A stretch of 64,000 bases of DNA, from NCBI GenBank assembly GCA_009193035.1, contig SWDT01000002.1:682001-746000 (forward strand), given 5' to 3'. Source of the stretch: Halicephalobus mephisto. Lineage: Eukaryota > Nematoda > Chromadorea > Rhabditida > Panagrolaimidae. The notes beneath the pieces were generated by a model that worked only from the letters and a program-made list of their open reading frames with translations, was not told the origin of the DNA and did not search any database. The translations under genes were made by a program, and so were the position numbers. Shown in pieces: positions 56,571-64,000 of this stretch. The first letter of the stretch is position 1, and each line of letters opens with the position of its first letter.

Positions 56571-57643
56571 ATGTCCTGGCCATGTCCTGTAGATAAACTT
56601 GCCCTGGGGCTGCTGATGGATGAAGACATAGATCTCAACGAAGAATTTTCCAGAAGTTTCAATGAATGTTGTTTTGATATAAAACTATATGTAAGTTTTT
56701 AATTTTTAAATAAAATTATTAATTTAAATTTTAGGGAAAGAAGAAAGATGACAGATACGAGGTTATATTGGACATCGGTCCGGAAGAAGGAAGTAAATAC
56801 GAACTCATTGTGGATTATGCCATTGTTGTCGGAGAAGAATTCAGATTTGTGAGTTTACGAAGGTTTTATAGAAGGTTCCAGAAATTCCCAAAATTTAATA
56901 AAAGATTCTAAAATTTTTCAGAATCGTATAAATTTTAGAATTTTTCAGAATTCTGGAAATTTATATCGAGATAATTTTTGCAATACTTACTGAATATCTA
57001 CTTTTAGGCGGAGAAGGATCATTGGAAATCCCCAGAAGTCCTTCATAGATTCGAAACATCGGAATCGAGGATACGGGTCGCTCTGGGGGTCTCGGTCCAT
57101 CAGCCTCTGATCGCCGAGGACGTCATGGAGAAAACAACATTCAGATACTTCAGAATCCTTTGTGCCGGAGAAACTTTCTACGTTAATCCAGCAAGTATGA
57201 AGAAAATAGGATGTGAAATGTTCGACAAATGGTACGAGGACGAAGTGACGCACGAAGAATGTTCCATAGTCCAAAAATTGACTCCGGATGACCTGAAGTT
57301 ACTTCTTACAGCTTGTTGTAGTTATTCTACAATAATAATTCATTCAAGAAATGTCTACGAACTTGGTGATATTGGAGTGGAACTCAAAATAGTGGCAATT
57401 ATAAGAGCTATAGATGCGTTTGTTCGGGATCTGAAAACCATGCATCCTGTCAGAAAACTCGAATGCGCTTTGAACTACAGATTGACCCTCGTGGCGGACG
57501 GGATTCTGAGATCATCAAAAGGATATTTACAAAAATTAGAATTACTTCATGAATATTTAATAAAAAACGACGAAAAAGAACAAGATTTGCCGATGGACGT
57601 CCTCGAAATGTTAGATGTGTATTCTGATTACGTGGTTATTTGA
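56571..57643 (+). CDS. BTB/POZ-like domain protein, three exons
   Basis: Probably a BTB-fold protein (protein-protein adaptor, often for CUL3 ligases). Exons: 56571-56690, 56735-56848 and 57008-57643 (TGA), introns 44 and 159 bp (GTAAGT, GTGAGT donors; TTTTAG acceptors), all phase 0; 289 residues. The start is one base after a TTTTCTAG acceptor. About residues 128-218 fit a divergent nematode BTB: GETFYVNPASMKKIGCEMFD, LTPDDLKLLLTACC and the helical VYELGDIGVELKIVAIIRAI, followed by a leucine-rich helical C-terminus. Residues 1-127 (CCFDIKLYGKKKDDRYEV ...) might be a MATH-like sandwich, but I cannot confirm it. The weak BTB match leaves function open. It sits 499 bp after aakb and 503 bp before alg14 on the same strand. 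Confidence 0.72.
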
Positions 57644-57649
57644 TCTCGT

Positions 57650-58140
57650 TTTTGTTGAATCGTGTTGTTTTTTATTAATTCATGTCATAATGGTTTTAAA
57701 CCATTGATATCTGTAATATTTTTTGTTTTTATTTATAATTAATATTGGAATTTAAAAAAAGAGCAATATATAGGTTTTTGCAATTTTTGAATTCCCGCGC
57801 AGACGAGCGAGCGTTGTGATAAAAGAAAAAAGTGGTAAATCCGGCAGTTACCCACTTAAATCTACTTGCTTTTTTGTTTATGGCAGTTTTGGCAATTTTC
57901 AGAAATTCGTGGTGAGATAATTTTTGTTTTTTGTTTTCTAAAAATGTGATTTGAATTCCCGCACAGACGAGCGAGTTATTATGGAAGTAAAAAGTGTCAA
58001 ATCTGGCAATTTACCATTTAAACCGACTCGCGCTGTTTTCATTTACACCTTTCTTTCGCAATAATCCTAAAAATTCGCGTTAAATTTATTTTTGAAGGAT
58101 TTTTATTTTTTATTTTTGTAATATTGTGATATATTTGATT
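57650..58140 (+). other. Intergenic with two CCCGCGC-family units
   Basis: TTTGAATTCCCGC(G/A)CAGACGAG occurs at ~57790 and ~57950 followed by GGCAGTTACC / GGCAATTTACC, the reverse orientation of the 53-kb array. The BTB 3' UTR occupies the left part. Confidence 0.6.
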
Positions 58141-58146
58141 GTTTAG

Positions 58147-58887
58147 ATGCTGGATTCGATATCAGAAGTCTTAATCAATTCCAATTTCGCCCTCTTTGTC
58201 ATCTTTGGGACGATTTTTGCTTGTCTTGCTATTAATGGAATTATTACTTTGGTCATAGCCCACGCGATGAGGCATTCTTCCAAATGGCCCGGCAACTCGA
58301 AAACTATATCCGAAGCGATATCGTCTGGAAAAACCCTGAGGCTTTGTGCGGTGATCGGATCCGGAGGCCACACTATGGAAATGGCCCATCTTCTGAAGCA
58401 ACTGGATCCGAATCTGTTCAATGATCGTTATTATATCGTCGCTGAAACCGATAGACTTGGAGTAGACAAGGTGATGGAAGCAGAAAGAGAACTCCATTCT
58501 AAGAATACCCGAGAAAACAAAGACAATTTTGAAGTTATCAAGATTCCCAGAAGCAGAGAAGTCGGACAAAGTTATTTTTCCTCTATTTTTACTACTTTGT
58601 GGGCAACAATGGCTTCCGTCAAGGCTGTCTGGAGGATTAAGCCGGATGTTATCCTCTGTAATGGCCCTGGAACATGCTTGCCGATCTGCGTTATTGCTTA
58701 TTTGCTGGATCTCTTCAGACTACGGGACACAAGGATCGTTTTCATCGAGAGCGTCTGCAGAGTGAAGACCTTATCTCTCACCGGAAAGCTCCTCTATGTC
58801 TTCAGGATGACGGATTTCTTCCTTGTCCAATGGAAAGACCTCGTTGAGAAGTACCCCAGAGCCGACTACATCGGGATCCTTATATAA
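58147..58887 (+). CDS. alg14: ALG14, UDP-GlcNAc transferase membrane subunit, single exon
   Basis: ER-membrane subunit that recruits the catalytic ALG13 to add the second GlcNAc onto dolichol-PP-GlcNAc in N-glycan assembly. The 246-residue frame has one N-terminal membrane anchor (FALFVIFGTIFACLAINGII, ~14-33), then the ALG14 signature LCAVIGSGGHTMEM (Gly-rich loop), YYIVAETD, IPRSREVGQSY, PDVILCNGPGTCLPICVIAY and RIVFIESVCRVKTLSLTGKL, and ends in the short hydrophobic YIGILI typical of the family. GTTTAG immediately precedes the ATG, so trans-splicing could leave no 5' UTR. AATAAA lies at 58944-58949. It converges with SF3B5, with only 67 bp between stops. No introns, unlike its neighbours. 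Confidence 0.95.
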   Translation: MLDSISEVLINSNFALFVIFGTIFACLAINGIITLVIAHAMRHSSKWPGNSKTISEAISSGKTLRLCAVIGSGGHTMEMAHLLKQLDPNLFNDRYYIVAETDRLGVDKVMEAERELHSKNTRENKDNFEVIKIPRSREVGQSYFSSIFTTLWATMASVKAVWRIKPDVILCNGPGTCLPICVIAYLLDLFRLRDTRIVFIESVCRVKTLSLTGKLLYVFRMTDFFLVQWKDLVEKYPRADYIGILI

Positions 58888-58943
58888 ATATCACTTGCCT
58901 TCAATTCTACAGGTTCTAAAATGTAAATTTTTATGGAAATTCC

Positions 58944-58949
58944 AATAAA
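58944..58949 (+). terminator. AATAAA polyadenylation signal of alg14
   Basis: AATAAATAAATT starts 57 bp after the alg14 stop and abuts the SF3B5 stop codon, so the two transcripts' 3' ends must overlap. Confidence 0.6.
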
Positions 58950-58954
58950 TAAAT

Positions 58955-59242
58955 TCAGAGATCATCGAGAGGAGTCTTCTTCGGAGGAGGACCACAAGGT
59001 TGAACCATCTTATTCAGGAGATCCATCCTGGCCCGTTCCCTGCTGTAGTTCTTGCCGACGGCCATGTACGTAAGGTGATCCGGATGTCCGACGATCGAAG
59101 CAGAAGTATCTCGGTGTTGATTCGTCAACCAATCCCATTTATTTGTATCTGCATGTCCACAACCAGTATAACGAGATTGGAGATGCTCAAGTTGAGCCAG
59201 AACGTGAAATCTTTCCGTCGTTGGGGCTTGGGAAGTTGCCAT
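58955..59242 (-). CDS. sf3b5: Splicing factor 3B subunit 5 (SF3B5/SF3b10), single exon
   Basis: Small subunit of the U2 snRNP SF3b complex that helps recognise the branch point. The 95-residue product (human form is 86) shows RFHVLAQLEHLQSRYTGCGH, ADTNKWDW, HRDTSASIVGHPDHLTYMAV and ERARMDLLNKMVQPCGPPP, covering nearly the whole family. The first ~11 residues are an added N-terminal extension. Start at 59242: TTTTCAG ending at 59250 lies 7 nt upstream, a classic trans-splice acceptor with a very short leader. Overlapping frames on the other strand are shadows. Confidence 0.97.
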   Translation of the reverse strand: MATSQAPTTERFHVLAQLEHLQSRYTGCGHADTNKWDWLTNQHRDTSASIVGHPDHLTYMAVGKNYSRERARMDLLNKMVQPCGPPPKKTPLDDL

Positions 59243-59244
59243 TT

Positions 59245-59855
59245 TTTTTCTGAAAATTTACGTTAATTTTCTTATATAAATTAAATTCATATATCAATAA
59301 CTATTAAACAAGTAAAAAATACGATCAATTACGAGAAAAATAAAGAAATAAAAAGAATAAAGTAAAAAAATCGAGATTTAGTTATTTGAGAGATTTCGAT
59401 AAAGAAAAGAGAGGGCGAGCGACTCTTGGCGAAGTGTCCACTTTCTTTTAATTTTTTTATATGAGAATTAGAACTTTTTAGGATTTTTTCAAAGGTTTAT
59501 TTCATCGTAGTTTTTCTCTTTTTTAAATAATCATTTAATGGTTATTGTAAGTTCCTCTTTCTTTTTAAATATATTTACTTGCAGAAAGTGGACAATCTTT
59601 GGCGAAATGTTCATTTTCACTTTTTTCTACGAGAATTAGAATTTTTCCAAAGACCTACTTCAATATTTCCCTTGTTTGTTGATTAAGATTTAGGAATTAC
59701 TGAAGGATCTTTTTAGTCTATTTCATAAAACTAATTTAGTTTTATACTTTTAAAATCGAGATTTAGAATTAATTTTATTGGAAATTTAGTTTATTTTCGA
59801 TTTACAGATGATTCAGTATGGAACTGGTATTTACAGACTGCACGTGGGTGTTCCG
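59245..59855. other. Intergenic between SF3B5 promoter and lipase 3' end
   Basis: Contains an imperfect duplication: TTGGCGAAGTGTCCACTTTC at ~59427 and GAAAGTGGACAATCTTTGGC at ~59585, partly inverted. GAGAGGGCGAGCGACTC at ~59410 may be part of the SF3B5 promoter. No gene. Confidence 0.45.
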
Positions 59856-59858
59856 CGA

Positions 59859-61375
59859 TCAGACACTGTGGTTGACGACCATATTGAACTGATCGGCGGC
59901 GGTTTGTTCTTTGGTCTGCATGTGGGTGTAGCTACTGTAGATCTTCTTGCCCGTGCAATTGGGGATCATGCTGGTGGGATTGCCCCAGACGTTGTCTTGA
60001 TACATGATCAAGTCGTCCGCTGTAGACCAAGCTGCGAAGACGTATTTCCCCTCGCTTGTGGTGTCAGAATTCAGGTCCTTTAGGTAGGTGGAGTAAGCTT
60101 CAACGGTACAAGGACCACTGAATCCGCACATCGAATTCGTTCCACACGAATCTCCTGGCCAGAATCCATTCTGAAAACATTTCGGATCACATACAATGTA
60201 ATTTTAAGGTTGTTAGTTTGGTTTGCAGTAGCATGAAAGTACTGCGGATTACTGCAATCTCCAGATTATCTTCAACAATTTGAACTATCTATGATATCTC
60301 TAAGGTTTCTGAAGTTATGCCAGAAATACGAATTTTTTAAAATCAACTTTGGCAGTTTTTATTTAAAAAATTAATATTTCTGGTATAACTTCGGAAGTAG
60401 AATCTTCATAGATGCCACTCATATTTCAACTTCTGAACCTCATGCTGAAAACTACAGCAATCTACGGTACTTTCCTGTTACTGTATGATAAATTAAATTA
60501 TTATTCGTTTTTTAGTTGTAAACTACTGTAATTTGAATAAAAACCTACATCTTTGTTGCAGGTTGGGGCAAACAATGTCTGTATTCCTTGGCAGTTGCAT
60601 AGCCCATAGTTGGCTCCAGCAAGTCCAACGAAAGTGTCGACCTTGTCTGTCAGAGAGTCCCCTAGATTGCATGTCTGTCCTCCCACGACGATTGTGCCGC
60701 CCTTGATGATCCGTCTTCCTATGGTGACTCCCATGGAATGACTGACGATGTCAACATAGCTCTGATTTGTGTATGCGATCACGGCTTCGATGAATTTCCT
60801 CATTCTTGAGAGTGTGGCGCAATCGTGAGTTCTACTTTGAGCCCCCATGGCATTGGCATCTCCCCAAGTCGTGGCGTAAAGCTCGGCACTCGTGTACTTC
60901 TGGGAAAGGAAGTACGAAATGGAGTTGGACCACCCGGAAGCCATGAAGCCGTGGTTGAGAGCAGCGTCGGAGTTCCCGTGGATGAAGATGACTGGTTGAT
61001 TCGTGATGTTGTCTTGGGGGGAAGTCTTGCCCCCGTAGGACCCCGAAGATCCCAGATCCATTCTCACGAAATCCTGGTCTTGATATCCATTTCTGGAAAA
61101 TCATCTTTTATCAAACAATTAAAATCCCTCCTGAGAAGAATTTCAAAAGTCTTTTCCTTCAGATTACTCAAAAAATGATATATTTAGAAGTTTTTTAAAG
61201 GTCTATGAGTTGGGTTTTAGAAGGAAAAAGTTGAGTGTCGAATTTGGATGTATTTTAAGAAGAAAACTTACTGATTCAGCCAATCTTGGAAGTCCTGGGT
61301 AATGGGTCCCTGAGGCATTTGAGCTCTCGCCGATCCGATTACTGTAACGAACAACAACAAAGCTAACTTTTCCAT
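59859..61375 (-). CDS. Secreted class 2 lipase (LIPS-type), three exons
   Basis: Extracellular triglyceride/ester hydrolase of the nematode lips family (Lipase_2, related to bacterial EstA). Exons: 61375-61272, 61092-60549 and 60170-59859 (TGA), phases 2 and 0; 319 residues. Signal peptide MEKLALLLFVTVIGSARA. The alpha/beta-hydrolase core has VIFIHGN (oxyanion loop, ~70-75), YATTWGD, the nucleophile Ser154 in VDIVSHSMGV, VGLAGANYG, then Asp268/269 (WSTADDLIMYQDN) and His299 (YSSYTHMQT) as the other triad members. Cysteines in the second half probably form disulphides. The length is normal for the family. Upstream GATA-type and TATA-like sites suit intestinal expression. Intron 2 holds CTACAGTA-type palindromes. 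No defect seen. Confidence 0.95.
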
Positions 61376-61407
61376 CGTCTGAAGACAGAATGAAGATTCT
61401 CTTCCGG

Positions 61408-61530
61408 CTTCCCCTTTTATGCAAATCGAAACTGTCCGCCTCTGCTTCTGAGCTTATCATGTCTCATTGTAGATCACCGTTCTTCCTACGCAAATTCCGA
61501 GATTAATGAGGAAAAAAAAGTTATCAGTTA
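61408..61530 (-). promoter_or_regulatory. Lipase promoter: TATA-like box and two TGATAA sites
   Basis: On the minus strand, TGATAAG at 61459-61453 and TGATAA near 61526 precede GCATAAAAGG (~61418-61409), 35-45 bp upstream of the start codon. Clustered TGATAA sites close to the start are typical of ELT-2-driven intestinal genes in C. elegans. There is no acceptor before the ATG, so the mRNA probably starts here. Confidence 0.5.
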
Positions 61531-62430
61531 TGGAGACCTTTAAAAATTTGCTTTTTGTAGTTCGTGGTTGGTCGAGGTCGTTAAAACACAAAACGGAAAA
61601 GCATGTGATCACAGCTCTTCCTGTTTTTAGGAGGATTTCTGCTCAGTAAATCACGTGAAATTGAAAAACAACTTTAAAAAAGTGATTATATGGTTCCAAA
61701 AATTAAAATTTTGATAAAATTTAGAAATTTTTTAAATTGTAAAGAAAGAAAAAAGAAAAGCGCGAGTCGAATTCGAAAATCAACCACCATTTTTTCCGTT
61801 TTTACAAAATTCTCTCTCTCTCTGCGCGGGAATTTGAATTTTTTCAAAATTAGGAAAAAAATATTTTAAAAATAGTCTCAACAGGAATTTCTAGAATGTT
61901 TTTAGAAAGTTCCAGGATTACTGTAGAGGAAGATGGAAAACATTGATCGATTTCTATGATGATTTACTACTTTTTCCGTTTTTACAAAGTTCTCTCTCTC
62001 TGCGCGGGAATTTGACAATTTCAAAAATTACATATCATTTTTTATGTAAATTTAAATTTTATAAAATGGAGATAAAATGATAGAGATATTTCATAAGCTT
62101 GGCAAAAAGTGAAAATTGCAAGCTTTGTCCGAGGTAACGACTTATTTGAAAATTCGGGACCGATTTAGTTTACTTTCGTCAAAATGAAATATTCCATTTT
62201 CCAGTAATAGAGTTAACTTAGTGTTTTCCGGTAAATAAGAAATTAATTTTCTACATTTTGCCAGTTTTTTTCTGTTTCTTAAAGTTATTTATTTATCCAG
62301 ATGCAACAATCCAGATTGTTGTTCCTTAAATTTCTCCTTTTATTTTGCGACTTATTCCCTAAATGTTGAACTGTTTTTTGATTACTGGGTAGAAAGGGGG
62401 TATTTCTTCGCTAGTAACTGATATGGACCA
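61470..62430. other. Intergenic with two CCCGCGC-family units
   Basis: CTCTCTCTCTGCGCGGGAATTT at ~61815 and CTCTCTGCGCGGGAATTTGA at ~61995, each preceded by TTTTTCCGTTTTTACAAA. The rest is A/T-rich. No gene seen. Confidence 0.55.
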
Positions 62431-62689
62431 CATCAATATCCTCGAAAAAAATGTTTCGCAATTTCAAGCAGATTGGAGTCGAGCGCTTGAAAGGCTATTG
62501 TTGGATCGTCGTGGGGCTTCTGATTCACGTAGAGATCAGAAATAAGTACAAATTGATTTACTGAGTCTGAAGGCACGAGATAAAACTCGAACAATAATTG
62601 CACAACATTCAACTTTCCCGCCGTTCCACTATCGTAAGGACTGTACAACAGTTGTCCTTCTCTATTTTGCAAAATTTACCTTATTAAAA

Positions 62690-62970
62690 ATAATTTCAAA
62701 ATCAGTGACACTTGAAAATCTGATTCATCCGCCTTCGTAGTGGAGCATGTGCTTCAGTCATCTTCTGTATTCCTTGCGGATTCTGATGAGTTGTTGCCAC
62801 TGTTTCCCAATCGCATTTTCCACATCCTTGCGCTATCTGTCTGGAGATCTTCCTTGAAGTCGTCTGAAGTTGTAGAGCCACTTTCGAAATCAGTGCAGAT
62901 CGAAAAAGAGAAAAATGGGGAGCAAGTGTCATGCAGCTTCTCACTTATTCTGTTTTTTATCGATTTTTTT
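62690..62970. other. Non-repetitive insert within LTR copy 3
   Basis: Balanced-composition DNA, open on both strands for 80 codons (62702-62944 minus, 62740-62982 plus). The minus frame has CGKCDWETVATTHQNPQGIQ, the plus frame SVWRSSLKSSEVVEPLSKSV. I recognise neither. Possibly a transposon fragment. Confidence 0.3.
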
Positions 62971-63105
62971 GTAGGTAAATAAATTTAACATCTTAGTTAA
63001 GTAAGAAAAGAGATTTAAAAAGAAAGAACTTCGAAATTAGGTGAGAATTAAAAAGAAAAACAAGAAGCAAATGTCGGCTGGGGGAAGTGTCGTACAGTCA
63101 TCGTA
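62970..63105 (-). repeat. Single unit of the ~160-bp CCCAGCGACG family, reverse
   Basis: AACATCTTAGTTAAG, AAAGAAAGAACTTCGAAATTA and AAGCAAATGTCGGCTGGGGG appear in the reverse order and strand relative to the units at 19.6-20.6 kb. Confidence 0.75.
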
Positions 63106-63363
63106 AGTTCCTCTTTGGTCCTCAGGGTATTTCTTTTCGGGACTTGACTTGATTTCGCAATAGCCAGTTAATACACAAATATAACAGATTACAGGTTTTG
63201 TTTTATTGTTCTAGTAAAGACTTCTATATTCACTCTCTATCCTGGCAGATTTGAAACATTTTCAAATGAAATTTCAGCGACAACAGCAGACGTAAGCAAA
63301 GCTAGGAAACTGAATAAGTTCTTGCTCGTTAAATTACCGTCCACTAATGGTTGCTTTGATTGT

Positions 63364-63600
63364 CGTTGGATCCTTCATCTATCCATTTGAGTGCAAAGCT
63401 GCACAGCGTTGGTCCTGAAGAGAAATACCCCGAGGACCAAAGGGGAGTTTACTGTTACGGGATGGGGCAGCAGAGAATTAAGTAGATTGTGCAGTAATTA
63501 TCAGAGTTGTTTTGTATCCCGTGTCTCCGGCTTAATAAATCAAGTTTTTAACTACTTCTCATCTCCACGTGGACCAGAAGCTCCTATAGACGATCTAACA
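63364..63600 (+). mobile_element. Degraded solo LTR, copy 4
   Basis: Same family and orientation as the LTR at 9336: CGTTGGATCC start, CATTTGAGTG, GGTCCTGAAGAGAAATACCC, AATAAA at ~63534, and CGATCTAACA end. Flanks ATTGT (63359-63363) and ATTAT (63601-63605) match at 4 of 5 bases, consistent with a decayed target duplication. Confidence 0.7.
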
Positions 63601-63605
63601 ATTAT

Positions 63606-64000
63606 ATTAAAAGATTTTTTTAGTTATTTTCGTTGGATAAAACAAGCAAAATGAATCAACATTTGGATAGAGAACACTGAGGAATTAAACAGGAACAGTC
63701 ACCGGTTGACTATGTGAACATCACGAGTTATGATCGCCACCACCGCTCCTGGGATTATAGAAGTTTTGTATCTTAGAATAAAAGCATCAGATCGAAAGAC
63801 GAGTTCCGAATTCACTGTGAACTGTGTTCAATTACTACCGCGAGTAAATGAGCGCAATCGAAGTTCATTGATTTCACTTAGACGCGATTCCAGAACACCT
63901 GCATATGATAACATAAAAGAAGACCTTACATGAAAGCAGTATTTGTCATAGAATACCGAGTCCGCTGTGCTACCGGAAGTGAATCCGCACCGAAATTTTT
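63606..64000. other. Right window edge; no gene supported
   Basis: Balanced-composition DNA containing short frames (63730-63933) without recognisable domains. It may belong to a feature continuing beyond the window. Confidence 0.35.

Larger units (their letters stand above)
62499..63165 (-). mobile_element. Degraded LTR-family copy 3, interrupted
   Basis: TGTTGGATCGTCGTGGGGCT at 62499 and GGCACGAGATAAAACTCGAA at ~62571 match the inverted LTR at 9883. The TCCTCAGGGTATTTCTTTTCGGGAC part resumes only at ~63120, ~450 bp later than expected. The interruption contains other DNA, including a reverse 160-bp-family unit (62970-63105). The far end and target duplication are not identifiable. Confidence 0.6.

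Noticed and set aside
63391..63654. 87-codon plus frame
   Set aside because: Lies across the degraded LTR copy 4; no domain and the homologous region of other LTR copies is not open.

Overview
The window looks like a chromosome-arm segment of a free-living nematode, probably a rhabditid close to Caenorhabditis. The evidence is: very A/T-rich intergenic DNA; short (44-50 bp) and repeat-filled long introns ending in TTTTCAG or TTTTTAG; trans-splice-like acceptors just upstream of start codons; abundant TACTGTAG/CTACAGTA palindromes; ~10-bp periodic A/T runs resembling C. elegans PATCs; and nematode-type genes (nose-resistant-to-fluoxetine-like acyltransferase, class 2 'lips' lipase, cnnm, aakb). 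No bacterial-style operons, CRISPR arrays or rRNA were seen. Gene models were assembled by hand from open frames and GT/AG junctions whose phases agree.

Layout. 1-6.1 kb: repeats only. 6.2-7.5 kb: secreted trypsin-like protease (-). 7.6-12.0 kb: mobile-element cluster (pogo-like MITE, Tc3-like transposase pseudogene broken by a solo LTR, a second inverted solo LTR, a retroposon-like unit). 12.45-14.26 kb: membrane O-acyltransferase (-), N-terminus not found. 14.3-39 kb: almost entirely tandem and dispersed repeats, with one tRNA-Ala(UGC) near 22.6 kb. 39.1-43.8 kb: five-exon flavin monooxygenase (-). 44.2-48.0 kb: six-exon CNNM magnesium-transport protein (-). 48-54.5 kb: repeats and a possible distal 5' exon. 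54.9-58.9 kb: AMPK beta subunit, BTB-like protein and ALG14, all (+) and ~500 bp apart. 58.95-59.24 kb: SF3B5 (-), convergent with ALG14. 59.9-61.4 kb: secreted class 2 lipase (-) with GATA sites upstream. 62.4-63.6 kb: two more copies of the LTR family.

The genes are mostly housekeeping or intestinal-type functions: energy sensing (AMPK beta), N-glycan assembly (ALG14), splicing (SF3B5), magnesium homeostasis (CNNM), xenobiotic/redox metabolism (FMO), and extracellular digestion (lipase, protease). No pathway links them all. The aakb/BTB/alg14 trio could be co-transcribed.

The most unusual content is the repeat landscape. Two families recur as separate arrays across the whole window: a ~133-bp unit carrying the potential hairpin GGTCCCGAC...GTCGGGACC, and arrays of variable period that share only a short GC-rich core (TTGCgnGCAAcCTGCrrATTT-like). 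In the second family the core is conserved while the spacers are not. Smaller arrays with periods of 28, 30, 45, 62, 87, 153 and ~160 bp fill introns and intergenic DNA.
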